From Metridium senile (taxonomy: Eukaryota; Cnidaria; Anthozoa; Actiniaria; Metridiidae): a stretch of DNA of 64,000 bases. This document shows positions 22,921-35,200 of the stretch, one piece after another; the first letter of the stretch is position 1, and each line of letters begins with the position of its first letter. The notes beneath the pieces are model-generated. The model was given only the letters and a program-made list of their open reading frames with translations, did no database searches and had not been told where the DNA came from. A program made the position numbers and the translations under genes. The DNA lies in assembly GCA_949775045.1 (NCBI GenBank), contig OX459098.1, positions 20,594,375-20,658,374 of the forward strand. Reading direction: 5' to 3'.

Positions 22921-24285
22921 ATGGCGGACATTAACTCACTACCTGACTCCGTGATCGTCTACATTTTATCGTTTTTACGATATCCAAGGCTTGTTTCATC
23001 GAGCTGTGTCTCTAAAAGATGGCGAAGATTATGTTTTGATTCCAGTCTATGGCGAAAAGTCTGGTTTTATCCCAGTCACGCATCGAAGGTTTCGGGCGAG
23101 CTTGTCCGTAATCTAGTCCCTCGAAGAAGCAGTTATATTTTCAGCATTGATTTAGAAGGCTGCTCTCAAATTAACGATGAGTCCATCAAACATCTATCGA
23201 AAAATTGTCCAAATTTGAGGAAACTGTCGATCAAGAGTTGTCAGTTGGTGACCGATCAAGGAGTCATTTCAATCGCTCAGAACTGTTTCAAATTGTTATC
23301 AGTGAAATTTCCGATGGATAAAATTACTTCGAAGGGACTGGTGGCCGTCATAAAAAATAATCCACATTTGAAAAGAATTTATGCTTTTTCAAGAGCCGTC
23401 ACACAGAAAACTATGGATGCTTTATCGACAAATTGTGCTGATTTAGAAACTTTGATTGTTTATGAGTCTTGTTTGAAGGAACATGAAAACAGTTCCATTG
23501 ATGCTGTGAAGGACAATATGCTAATCACTTTAGCTAAAGGCTGTACTAATCTGAAAGAGTTAACTCTACGTTATAATCAGATCCTGTTAACAGACTTGTC
23601 GTTAGTTTGTTTGGCGACAAATTGCAGGAAACTAGAACAATTTGTTATAGACTACTGTGACTTGGATTTTAAGATAACTGACATTGGACTGATTGCATTG
23701 GCTAACTTCTGTAATATCAAGTGTTTGCATATTTCAAACGGGCAAATCTCAGACCATTCCTTGCTTGCAATCTCTGAGAAAATACCTAACATCACAGACC
23801 TTTCCCTTGAGTTCTCTAAAGTGAGTGACATTGGTTTGTTCAGACTGATGCAAAAATGCCAAAAGCTTGAGACATTGATAATTCATAGTGCAGACAACCA
23901 AGATAGAAGAATAACTGACATAAGTGCTTATGCTGTGGGTACATATGCTTCTGAAGACTTCAGAATGTTGGGCATGGGCTTTGCCGACATAACCGACAAA
24001 GGAATGAAATTCATCTGCGAAAACACTGATCTTTCTTCCCTATCTATAAGCGGCTGTACCAAGCTCTCCTTTGAAGGGTTGAAGGATTGCTTCGACTACC
24101 TGAGTGGTCTTATGAGCTTAGATATTTCATTTACAGACATTATTCAAGATGACATGCAGTTGATAGAGATAGGAGAGTCCCTTCCATGGCTAGATACCAT
24201 TGACTTGACAGAATGTTTTGGAATAGGCAAAGATTGCATCAAAGTCTTCAAAGAAAAGTTCCCATTCTGCAAAGTTCTAACATAA
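22921..24285 (+). CDS. F-box and leucine-rich-repeat protein
   Basis: An uninterrupted frame encodes 454 residues from ATG 22921. The N terminus (LPDSVIVYILSFLRYPRL, then VSKRWRRLCFDSSLWRKV) is an F-box, which binds SKP1 in SCF ubiquitin ligases. The rest is about a dozen LRRs of the cysteine-containing type (CPNLRKLSIKSCQLVTDQGV), which recruit substrates. The frame is open 52 codons further up to ATG 22765, but that part is not F-box-like, and ATG 22921 sits directly before the F-box with ATGGCGG context. Unlike all other genes here it has no intron, so it may be a retrocopy. The FBXL subfamily cannot be fixed. An AATAAA lies at 24831, and there may be nearer variants. Confidence 0.92.
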   Translation: MADINSLPDSVIVYILSFLRYPRLVSSSCVSKRWRRLCFDSSLWRKVWFYPSHASKVSGELVRNLVPRRSSYIFSIDLEGCSQINDESIKHLSKNCPNLRKLSIKSCQLVTDQGVISIAQNCFKLLSVKFPMDKITSKGLVAVIKNNPHLKRIYAFSRAVTQKTMDALSTNCADLETLIVYESCLKEHENSSIDAVKDNMLITLAKGCTNLKELTLRYNQILLTDLSLVCLATNCRKLEQFVIDYCDLDFKITDIGLIALANFCNIKCLHISNGQISDHSLLAISEKIPNITDLSLEFSKVSDIGLFRLMQKCQKLETLIIHSADNQDRRITDISAYAVGTYASEDFRMLGMGFADITDKGMKFICENTDLSSLSISGCTKLSFEGLKDCFDYLSGLMSLDISFTDIIQDDMQLIEIGESLPWLDTIDLTECFGIGKDCIKVFKEKFPFCKVLT

Positions 24286-26280
24286 ACTTTAGTATTATTT
24301 ATTACTTAGTTAATTGTTGTTTATTTTATCCAAAGTTATTCAAAATTCAATTAAATAACAAAATGGAACATTTATGAATTGATAAAACGAATTTAAAATC
24401 ATTATTCTTCCTGATCAAAAAGAATTTTTCAGCATTAATATGCATTAAGTATATTATAAATAATTAATTAAAATCTTCAATAACATTTCACAAAGATCAA
24501 AGTATTCAACCAATTTGCCATTCATTTAGTGTTTAAAGTTTATTATCTCAAATTTATATCAAAGAGGTTATTTAATCAAAGTTATTATTGGAGTATGTTT
24601 GTGCTCCATCCAAATCAAAAACCCATATCAATCATTAATGACGTGTTTGTTCAAGTTTAACCAAAAATGCTTACTAATAAAAAAACAAGTTGACCCACAA
24701 GTTTGTAGAATACTCTAACGGGTAATTCTTTATACTTTTAATTATTTATTGTTAGAACATATTAACTATGGTTAGAATTACTACTTCGTTTGAAAATTGT
24801 GTTATAAAAAGTGTAAAAAAACCCGTGAACAATAAAAAACCAGTATTTCGAAAGTAGGCTTAGTTTGAATACATTACGTGTGCAATATTCTTGGAACCTG
24901 TTAACCTGTCTGGTACGGTATTGTTGTTTAACCTGTACCTACCTGCCGTATTAATTGTTTTGTTGAGAAGCTCTCATTGTTAGCTGTTTTTTCAATGCAC
25001 GAATAATAATGGTGACACACTTCGAATGTTAATTAGTAGGGCATGGTTGTCACATGAACATAAAACACGTTGAATCATGAAAAAGAGTGTTCTTCCGTCC
25101 CAGCAAACGGAACATATGTACAAGCTTAACTAAGTTTGAAATTAAATCACTGGAAAATGACTATGTTTCAGTCTAAAAATTAAATGATTTGTATTGAGTT
25201 AAATAAAAATGATGGTGTTTCTAAAGGAACAATTTGGGTGAACATGGCAACAACAAACGTAAAAAGGAATTTGGGTCAATTTCTGACGTTGATAAAAGTG
25301 TTTTAATACTTAAACTGAAGATGTTGAAAGGTTTCGATTTGTAATGAAATGTCGAGATTTGCGTTCGGTCAGCTCCATCGATATCCCAGGCGTGTAGTGA
25401 TTTTCAAATTTGATTTGTAACTTTTCAAAATGCATGTATAAATGGGTGTTCCCTTGCGACAACTCCCTTTACGTCATTTAGTCCCCCGGCTGTTTGATAA
25501 TAAAATAATACTTTGATGAACGAAACTATTACTGTGGCTATATAGAATTGAATAATCAGATCTAGAATAAACCTCAAAAAAGTGCTCAAAATGACATTGT
25601 TCAAAGAGTGGCAGAGCCAAAGAGAGAAACGGAAGACATTGGTTAAAGTTCAAGGCCGTTACCAGGGCTGCGAGCATCGGAAACAGTCCGCACGGAAAAT
25701 GATAAAAGCTGTATATCAAAAGACTAGCGCTACAATCAAATGCCCTAAAGACAGTCATTCGAACCGCTTTTAATGAAGATAAGTCAAAAATCTCGGCTTC
25801 TCATCTAGTCCTGCGGCGATATCAAAGACCATAGCTTATAAACTGGTACCAGCGTTGCGCCCGCCTAATTCAGTAACGGAAAAAGCAATATGCTTGAGCG
25901 TTAAGTAACTCTGCTAACACAAATTAGTATTTCTACCGACGAGTTCCTGCAACTTATTGAAAAACCGACTTCAAAATACAACATTAAAACTGTTTTAGCA
26001 AAAATAATGTGTGTGGCGTGATATTTTTTTGATTATGTTTGGCTGGTAAACGAGAAAAACTATTTGATTACACGATTCATTACATTTCAAGAACTTTTTT
26101 TGAAAATAGTAAATTATTTATTTTTCCTTTTCTCAGTAGAAGTTCTTATTTCCGTCAGGTTCCTTTCAATTTTTGATTTTTCATTGTTCGCGCGGTTCAG
26201 TTACCCGAAATGAATCATGGGCCATCGGTTGCTACCCATAATGCTTTGCTTGCAGCTTTTCGTTCTCGAAATCTTTCAAA
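24286..26280. other. Intergenic region between F-box gene and eIF4A3
   Basis: AT-rich, without convincing coding sequence. The short frame at 25582-25773 has no recognisable domain. A small stretch near 25030-25080 (AATTAGTAGGGCA) resembles the SINE 3' segment seen at 597-695. Confidence 0.6.
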
Positions 26281-29200
26281 ATGGCGTCGCGTGCTTCAAG
26301 AAGAGTCGTCACTGACGAAACAGAGGATGAAGACCTTACCAAGGTCGAGTTTGAGACATCTGAAGACGTTAAAGTTATCCCTACTTTTGATGCTATGAAT
26401 CTCAGGGAAGATCTACTTCGTGGGATCTATGCTTACGGTAAGTTTTGCGAGATTTAGTTGTGCTTTCTTAAACACGTGAAACATCTCAAACTTCTCGAAA
26501 AAACATATTTCCTATGAAATATAATAAGCAATTATTTTAACCTATTTGTAGGCTTTGAGAAACCTTCTGCTATCCAACAGCGTGCTATACGACCCATTAC
26601 CAAGGGACGCGATGTTATTGCACAGTGAGTAACTTAAACTAAACTAAACTCTCTAAATCTTCATCTTCATAATATGATCGTACTTATTGCCAACTAAATC
26701 GTTGTGAAATTTCACAGGGCTCAGTCTGGTACTGGAAAAACAGCTACGTTTTCTATCTCTATTCTCCAATCAATCGACACACAGGTATTATATGATAAAA
26801 CTTTGTTTAGACTTACCAAAACTGTTTACAAACTTACCATTATTTTGTGATCTTGCAGCTAAGAGAGACACAGTGTTTAGTGCTGTCACCAACTCGAGAA
26901 CTTGCAGGACAGATCCAAAAGGTGAATGAAAACAAGACAAAGAGCTTCTTAATCTATATTTTTATTAAGGAAAGCCAGTTTGCTTTAGAATATTTGGTGT
27001 CCCTAAGAAGTTTTACTGCGCTTTTCATCTTTCTGCGAACTAAGACATTCTCTAACGTCTATTTATGAAATACGTTTTTGGCTGCTGCTAATTATTGCCA
27101 CCTTTTATGTCTTTGATTGACAACAGCCAAAAATGTATTTCACAACTAACCGTTGGAATGTCTGAGTTCTGAGAAAGTTGAAAACTGCAGTAAGGTGTCT
27201 TCTGGTAGTTTTATCTTGGTCAAACTTTCCTTTATTAAACTGCTTTAGTTCTATTATTTGTTTTATTATTTTACAGATTTAGTACACACTGTAGCATGCA
27301 TCGCGAAGTTCAATGAATCTTTATCTATTAACATATATTAGACTTGGATTAAAGTTTTGAACAATGTGCTTTTTATGTAATGCGCTTTTTACTTGTGAAA
27401 ACTGTCCACACAAAGCTAATTTTTGAACAGGCAGCATTTTGTGACTGACCATTATTTCAATCGCTGATGAAAAAAAAAAGATTGTGTTGCTGACTGTTTT
27501 GTACTATATATAGGTCATCTTGGCTCTTGGTGACTACATGAGTGTACAGTGCCATTCATGCATCGGTGGAACCAACATTGGAGAAGACATAAGAAAACTT
27601 GACTATGGACAGCATGTAGTGTCTGGCACGCCTGGGAGAGTATTTGGTATGCTGTGTTTCATTGCACATAAAATAACCAGTTGAAATGACTAATGTTCTT
27701 GATTGTCTAGCCTCTCCCACATGTTAAGATTCCATATATAACACAAGGCTAGTCATTAAAGAACAGTTGTTATTCAAATTGGTTGACATTGTTGATTTGG
27801 TGTGTAATTTAGCATCTTAGAATTTTAAACCAACACAGGTAACTCCTTCGTGTAGGCTCATAATAGTTAAAACAAAAGATTTATACAGTGTCTTGATCAG
27901 TGTTTCATCGAGTATTAAAACCTGTGCACTTGACTGAAATGCAAAGTTGTTATTGGTCCCTGAAGTAATGAATTATTAATGAGATTGAGAATTCTTAATT
28001 CAATAACAATTTCAGTTCTAATTTAAATGAGCTTGAGGTTCTTGTAGCATTTGTTTAGCCACTCAATGTCATTTAACATGTTTGTTTTGAACCTTAGATA
28101 TGATCAGAAGAAGAAGTCTGAGAACAAGATCCATTAAGATGTTAGTGTTGGATGAATCAGATGAGATGTTGAACAAAGGTTTCAAAGAACAGATTTATGA
28201 CGTCTACAGATATCTACCTCCAGCAACTCAGGTACAATGATGTTAACAAATAGACTGCATAAGTATTTCAAATATTGGAGTGAAGATGGTGACTTATTCA
28301 TTGATTAGGAGACAGCATGGTCGAGTGTTCATAGCTTTGGTCTCGCATTCCAGTAGTGCTCTGTTTGAGTCTCACTCTGGCTGAGGCTCTCTTTGTCCTG
28401 ATTCAGATTAGTTTGAATTGTATATATGCCAGTTGGGATTCTTAAACACTTTATGAAATGTATTTATTTACCAGAGTGTTACCTTAGTTCCCTTACAAAG
28501 CAATGTACTAGATTGAACATGCACCTATATATTGCCGAATATACTGAATGCAATATTGTGTTTTTGTAGGTTGTTTTGGTCAGTGCTACTCTTCCCCATG
28601 AAATACTGGAAATGACTTCAAAATTCATGACAGATCCTATCCGAATTCTTGTCAAACGGTAGGTTAATCAATATTTAAGATATTTGAAGCACGAAATACA
28701 CTTATTACACAAAAATGTGTTTTTTATATACTAGATAATATTTTGTCTTTTGTCATTGTTTATTGCTATCAATATGATAAAATAAAAATGATGATTATCA
28801 TGATAGTTCTTGTAGTAATTATAGTCTATTTTGCCATCCTCTTTTTGTCAGAAAGTGTTGTTTAGTTGGTACTAGACCTCTTTCACATAGGTTATTGGTT
28901 TCCAGAGGCGTCCTTGCCATATTACACCATCAAATATTTGTATTTATCTACTTATTGCATTGTAATTTTCTTATATATAACATTATATAATATATGTATA
29001 CCTTGTAATATGGCAGAAACAATAAAATATGATGTTCCTACATGTATCTCTGTATACTGTTTCTTACATGGTCTGTTGTATTTTCTAGTGATGAATTGAC
29101 ACTAGAAGGAATCAAGCAGTTCTTTGTTGCCGTTGAGAAGGAGGAATGGAAATTTGATACCCTCTGTGACTTATACGACACACTTACCATTACACAGGCT

Positions 29201-31111
29201 GTCATCTTTTGCAACACAAAAAGAAAGGTAAGAATTGTTAACAAACATAGAAATGTAAACATGTCAAGATCTGATGCACATCTATGTAAATCTATCATGT
29301 GACTCCAACAAAGGAATAAAGCTTGAAATGTCAGTAAGGTTAAGTCAACATTTTTTAGGGTATTACAAATTTCATTATATTAGCTATCTTTTATATCAAA
29401 CACTGACACAGCTTTACTAGTTTACTCGCTAGTTTCCATTTATATTTCATAGCTATGAATGTGAACTAAGGTTGTGTTATGTCGTTAAAAGGTTGATTGG
29501 CTAGCAGAAAAGATGAGAGAAGCCAACTTCACAGTGACAGCAATGCATGGTGACATGCCACAGAAAGAAAGAGAAGCAATCATGAAAGACTTCAGGGCTG
29601 GACAGAGGTAAAAGCCACTTAGAAAACACACAGAAAGTATATACCATGCTTTACTTTAGTGCTAGTTATCAGACTAAGTATAAAAAGGCTTACATGGAAC
29701 ATGACTGTGTTGAAGAAATAGAAAAACGCGTGCGTGTGCTGTGTGCAGTTATAAAGCACGGGGGGTTGTCAGAACACGAGAGAAGTGTTAAGAGAAGCAC
29801 GACGCAAACACTTCTCGAGTGTTCTGACAATCCCCAAGTGCTTTATAACTGCATACAGCACAGAAAGCAAGTTTTCTATTTCTTTTATAAAATACAAATT
29901 GATCAACATGCAAACATGCGTGCTGTGTGCTCTCATAAAGCAGATGCCTCAACCAATCAAAATACATGATTTCAAATAGTTATTTTATAATGTAGAGTAA
30001 AACCCTTGAGTGTTTATTGTATTTTACAATTAAACAAGCAAAAAAAGATACATATTTTAAATATTCCATTTAGGCTCCATGCTTTTTGTTGTCGTGAGTT
30101 TCTCTATGCTTTAGTATTTGTATTATAGTATGTAAACACAGTTCATTTACTTTTCTTCTGTTCCAGCCGCGTGTTAATATCTACTGATGTGTGGGCAAGA
30201 GGTCTGGATGTGCAACAAGTTTCTCTTGTTATCAACTATGATTTGCCAAACAATCGTGAATTGTACATTCACCGGTAAGTGCACATGAAATGATTTGTTG
30301 CTACTATGAACCTCATTACTTTAAGTTATCTTGAATTCTATTCTTTGCACTTGGTTTTCAAACAGAGGTGCTGCATTCAGCGTGTTATTAACAGAAGATA
30401 AGTCCAAACCTATTGTATACATTGTCATTGATTTTGCTTTACTTGTTTGACAGTATTGGACGATCAGGACGTTTTGGACGTAAAGGTGTGGCCATCAACT
30501 TTGTCAAGTCAGATGACATCAGAATCTTACGAGATATTGAGCAATACTACAGTACACAAATCGATGAAATGCCAATGAATGGTAAGTTGATCAGAAGATA
30601 CTTTCTTGATCTTTCTCTGGGTATTCTTTAAATACAGAGCCAATCATATCATCTTTTCTAAGCACCTTTCTCTGTTTACACATTGTACCAATCAGATTAT
30701 CTATTCTAAGCACCTTGCTCTGTTTACACATTGTACGAATCATATCATCTTTTCTAAGCACCTTTCTCTGTTTATACTTTGTACCAATCAGATCATTTGT
30801 TCTAAGCACCTTTCTCTGTTTACACTTTGTACCAATCAGATCATTTGTTCTAAGCACCTTTCTCTGTTTACACTTTGTACCAATCAGATCATTTGTTCTA
30901 AGCACCTTTCTCTGTTTACACTTTGTACCAATCAGATCATTTGTTCTAAGCACCTTTGTCTGATATGTTGAATTATTTGGGTCAATCAAATCTAAGCAGA
31001 CCTTTCTCTGGTTGGGCATTGAATATAACAAGACAATCATGTCACAACCATTTAATGTATTATATACTTACTGGATTCTCTGTTTTCTTTTCAGTTGCTG
31101 ACTTGATCTAA
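26281..31111 (+). CDS. EIF4A3: ATP-dependent RNA helicase eIF4A3, exon junction complex core
   Basis: Twelve exons give 407 residues: 26281-26437, 26552-26624, 26718-26784, 26859-26921, 27514-27646, 28098-28231, 28570-28658, 29089-29227, 29492-29607, 30167-30274, 30454-30581, 31095-31111. All phases fit and the protein is almost identical to vertebrate eIF4A3 (411 residues), including the ending NVADLI. Helicase motifs seen: Q motif ([12 protein letters not shown]), Walker A (AQSGTGKT), [28 protein letters not shown] and [10 protein letters not shown]. Motif II reads DESD, not DEAD. In the exon junction complex, eIF4A3 clamps spliced mRNA together with MAGOH, Y14 and CASC3, and acts in nonsense-mediated decay. 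The N terminus ([18 protein letters not shown]) supports ATG 26281. The last exon encodes only five residues and is repeated three times. Confidence 0.98.
28312..28440 (+). mobile_element. tRNA-derived SINE fragment in eIF4A3 intron 6
   Basis: GACAGCATGGTCGAGTG resembles an A box with D-loop, and the B-box-like TGTTTGAGTCTCACTC follows at tRNA distance. No clear tail. Confidence 0.5.
29305..29450 (+). mobile_element. Dispersed repeat family B, copy in eIF4A3 intron 8
   Basis: GCTTGAAATGTCAGTAAGG, then GTATTACAAATTTCATTATA and TTTACTCGCTAGTTTCCATT match the copies at 6700-6940, 41539-41660 and 61085-61250. The ribozyme-like head is decayed here. Confidence 0.8.
29733..29866. repeat. Perfect-arm palindrome in eIF4A3 intron 9
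   Basis: GTGCTGTGTGCAGTTATAAA...AACACGAGAGAAGTGTT is mirrored by AACACTTCTCGAGTGTT...TTTATAACTGCATACAGCAC with a centre of about 20 bp; probably a MITE. Confidence 0.75.
30640..30965. repeat. 48-bp minisatellite in eIF4A3 intron 11
   Basis: About seven copies of a 48-bp unit (TAAGCACCTTTCTCTGTTTA, then CACTTTGTACCAATCAGATC). The central copies are identical; the outer ones diverge. It is intronic and spacer-free. Confidence 0.95.
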
Positions 31112-31240
31112 ACAGCCCTATGTAAAGATTGTTCCTTCTTTCAGTGGCTGACTTGATCTAAACAGCCCTATGTAAAGATTGTTCCTTTTTTCAGTGGCTG
31201 ACTTGATCTAAACAGCGCTATGTAAAGATTGTTCCTCCTT
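31091..31240 (+). repeat. Triplicated terminal exon of eIF4A3 (50-bp unit)
   Basis: Three direct copies at 31091, 31141 and 31191, each containing a pyrimidine tract, TTTCAG, then TTGCTGACTTGATCTAA or TGGCTGACTTGATCTAA. Every copy keeps an acceptor, the in-phase codons for VADLI and the stop. Confidence 0.95.
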
Positions 31241-31607
31241 GTATCATCATGAGTTTATACTACAGCAACCATAAGAATAGCTAAGACATTCGTTCAAATT
31301 TTGGATGCTTGCTATGTTTGTTTATGAATCCAGTTAAGCTTTTATTTATGTTTTATTACAGAAATCCTATCAATTTGTTTTAAATCCTGTAGTCAATTTG
31401 TGCATTCATATCTAGATAGTGAGTTACAGACTCATATCAATATACCTAGCCATTCACATGTAAAGCAAGCACCAAATTATTCTTTGTTAATTTTTATTAT
31501 TTGGAAAGGATTAAAACATTTGTGAACCCAACTTGACTTGTGTTTTACTGCGGTTTTAAATTAGATATTCTATGAACTCATTCATATATATGTATCTTGC
31601 TTTCGTC

Positions 31608-31613
31608 AATAAA
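31608..31613 (+). promoter_or_regulatory. Probable eIF4A3 polyadenylation signal
   Basis: AATAAA about 500 bp beyond the stop codon in an AT-rich 3' UTR. Placement is by motif only. Confidence 0.45.
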
Positions 31614-32165
31614 AAAAAGGTACCGATCAATTAGATTTTATTGGCAGCAGCAGAGTATACAATCCACAATTAGTTGTTGGAATGTCTGAGTTCACTGAAT
31701 ATGTAAAACATTAAATTTAGCAATGATTTGTTTAGTTTGAACTAGTTTCATTGTGGTTGATACTGCAAACACCACCATTTCTACTAGTACAATGGCTCTC
31801 ATAAATATTATGAGATGTTGATTGGTTTATTGCTAAATAGAAGGAAAGATAATATAGTGGACTAAGGATCCATTCTTAGTTATTGATTTTCTAGTTTCTG
31901 ACTTACATGAACCCACATTGGTTTGACCTTATAAATCAACTAGACTCCATCTGGGCGATCACTCCGGTTTCAAATAAGACATGATGTCATTGTTCCTAGG
32001 TACGCTTGGGACCTGACCCTCCAATTTGAGGACCAAGACGACGACGAAAAAAAAACCTCTTTCAAACTCTGGCTTTTCCGTACATGGAAGCCCAAGTAAT
32101 AAGTCAGAAACTTAGTGACAATAGTAATAAACAGTTACTGACAAACAGAATTGGGCAATGTAGGT

Positions 32166-32171
32166 TTTATT
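32166..32171 (-). promoter_or_regulatory. Polyadenylation signal of the radial spoke gene
   Basis: AATAAA on the minus strand, about 90 bp after the stop codon. Confidence 0.6.
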
Positions 32172-32259
32172 GAAACAATCATTACACAAGCATAGAAACT
32201 ACCAGAAGGATTGACCACACTATTTACAAATAATATATACATGAACAGCAACAATACAA

Positions 32260-35200
32260 TTAATCATCTTCGTCTTCATCCTCTTCCTCTTCATCCTCCA
32301 TATCTTGATTCTCCATGGCTTCTAACTGTGCTGCCTTTAGTGCCTTTTCTTCCTCTACACTTGGGTCATCAACTTCAGTGATTTCTGGTCCACTTGGGTA
32401 TTCTTCTTGAGGTGCAGGTGGTGGAGGCGGACTGTAGTTCTCAGCCATATACTTCTGTCCATATCCAATGTAAACATTTTCAAATTTTCTGCAATATTAA
32501 CATAATTTATTTACTGACTTGTCTTGTATGGAAACAAGTTAAGTGGACATCACCTATACATTAAACTGATCTGATTCTGAGGATACAATTGGAGTCAAAA
32601 ATATATGAAATAGTCCCCATCACAGTATCCTGCGCTATCTTGAAAGGTAGCCAAAAACGAGATGAACGTTGAGCTTGCAAAGATATATACTTTTTAACAC
32701 CTCACTGGTCTTATCATTCACATGTCTCTTTCATTGCAAGCTGAATATCCGTCTCACTTCGATGCAAACACCCAGCTACCTTTCATGATACACCTAATTT
32801 AAAAAAGGTTGACGGGGCGAACGGCGATTGGCGATTGAAATTCGTATTGTCCACGACTGTGGACAATACGAATTTCAATCGCCAATCGCCGTTCGCTCCG
32901 TCAACCTTTTTTGAATTAGGTGTATACAAGGAACTGTGAAGGGGATTGTGGATTGCACCAATAATATCCAATAATATGAGGGTGGCCAAGGGGTAATGCG
33001 TGACGCATGATTTAGGCTAAAATAATAATAATGTTTAATACTTATATTGCGCATTTTAACATGTTTTATATGATCAAATGCGCATGCGCTAAAATAAGTG
33101 TGTGATTCATGAAAATAACAAACAATTTGGTTGTTTTATGTGAATACTATGTTGAACGTGACTTAAATTTGTAAGTGATGCGTGAATATCATAAATATCG
33201 ATTTGTGAAACATGATGATCTCCTCCTTAAATTGTCCACCCTCTAATATAATGTGGGCTTTGTCAAAATAAAAACACTACTAACAGATGGTACTTTCTTT
33301 TGCAAAGGGACTAATGTATGGAACATCACTGCAACTCTGCAATATTATAAGTGTGGTTTAAATTTGAAAGTTAGATGGTTAACATAAGTCTCACCTATCA
33401 ACAGCAAAGGCATGAGCGCCTGGCCAAAGATTGGAATGTATAATTGCAATTGAATATTGGGGCACAAGAGTAGATGACCTGTTCGCTGTCCATGGTGGCA
33501 TATTATCAACCTCTGCAATATCAAAGAATAATTTAATAATATTTCAATGTCATGATTACTTGGAGATGGCATCCCTCTTTTAACGCCAATTTAAAAAGGT
33601 AAACTATAATATGATGGCCATGCATCTTCACAGTAAAAAAAAATCAGAAATTTATGATTCCAAACCCATGACCTTTCAGTGTAATAAATCTACCAACTGA
33701 GTAATTAAGTACTAAGGAGGTCATTTTGTTATGTTTATTTGGCCAACAATGAGAATCTAGATAATATTAAACATATACCACAGTATTTAAATAATGATGT
33801 GATGATTCTAATGATTGCAGTAATATTCGAAGATCATCATATAACCACATGGCACAAATTGATATAAAATAGGAAGTTCAAGTTAAGAATAACATACCAT
33901 TATCCTCAGAGAGGGGAGTCAATAATGGAGGACCTGTTTCTGGTTCAGGTTCATCTGGTTCTTCTCTTTCTTCGTCTTCCTCTTCTTCTTCAAGTTCCTC
34001 TTCATCTTTCTTGATTAATGGGTTGTACCATGAACAACGGCCCTGAGAAGATAACACAGTTTAAAAAAACCTTGAACCTAATTTTTATAGTTGTTGTATA
34101 TATTTTTATACCATAGTACATTTAATTGTGTTATATTTAGTTTCTGTGCATGCTCTTGATGCCAACCATTTGAAAATGTTTAGTTTGGGATTAGCATGTG
34201 CAAGGATGCAGCTCATGGAAAAATAGTTCATAGATTTCTTTTTTTGTGAAGGCAATTTTGTTAAGTATATTATAAATAAATAAACCCTACAATCTTTTTG
34301 TACAATTCATAGTTAAAAAAAAAAAACAGTGGTAATAAGTGTAATTAAGGAACCATACCTGGGGGAGAACGTATTGTACATGGTGGACCCAGTTAGCACA
34401 AGATGGATCTATCAGATCATTGAGAGCCACTCCTTCAAACTCTTGATTCACAACAAATGACTCCCTTACTGAAATGAAAGTATATTACCACATTTAGTGG
34501 GAGATCAAAAGATGCTGTTACACTGTGCAAATACTATAGCAACTTGTTATATATTGCAATGATTGAAAATTTGGCTTTGCAAGTTGCTCAGTTCCATTGC
34601 AAAATGTACATCAACTGAACTCTCCATTTGTGCAATAATGCTGTCTTCAGTAAAACAAATTCTGAGACAGCCTCTGTTACACTGTGCAATTCTCCAGTAA
34701 CTTGGAGTTGGTAACTTGTGCTGCAATGGCATTGCTAGACAAGTTGCTGAAACAATTAACACACAAAAGTACTCAAATTTATCAACATGGCATGGTTGAA
34801 TGATTTGATTGCGATCACATATATAACACAGAATGAAAAATATGATCATTTCCAGTCATAATATTTACCAATCCATATAAACTGAATCTGTCTATATAAA
34901 TATATTTTTTGTTGTTGAATTTTTACTGCCATGATCAAAGTGAATTAAATATGATAAAATGCATGAATGCATGAATGCATGATTGCATGCTTACCTGCTC
35001 CCTCATCTTCCTCCTCCTCTTCTTCTTCAAACATATAGAAGTTCAAAGGACTAACATGAGTGGTAGCTGAGATTCTTGCTATTTGTGCTCTTAAATATTC
35101 TGCTTCACTTCCTGGGAATGGAGGATAGCTGACAACCTGCAATGCAAGAAGACGGAGGAATTATTGGAAGAAATCAAACAAGGCTATAAATTAACTTCAG

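Noticed and set aside
25582..25773. 63-residue basic protein
   Set aside because: No recognisable domain, no splice partners of matching phase, and no support beyond an open frame.
27464..27493. C/D-box snoRNA in eIF4A3 intron 4
   Set aside because: TGATGA and CTGA are present but only about 25 bp apart, far too close, and no terminal stem is seen.
30640..30965. CRISPR-like or regulatory repeat array
   Set aside because: The unit is a simple 48-bp head-to-tail minisatellite without distinct spacers, inside an animal intron.
26281..31111. Assignment to eIF4A1/eIF4A2 instead of eIF4A3
   Set aside because: The N terminus, KREVDWL-like region and the C terminus NVADLI fit eIF4A3 specifically; eIF4A1/2 differ in these segments.
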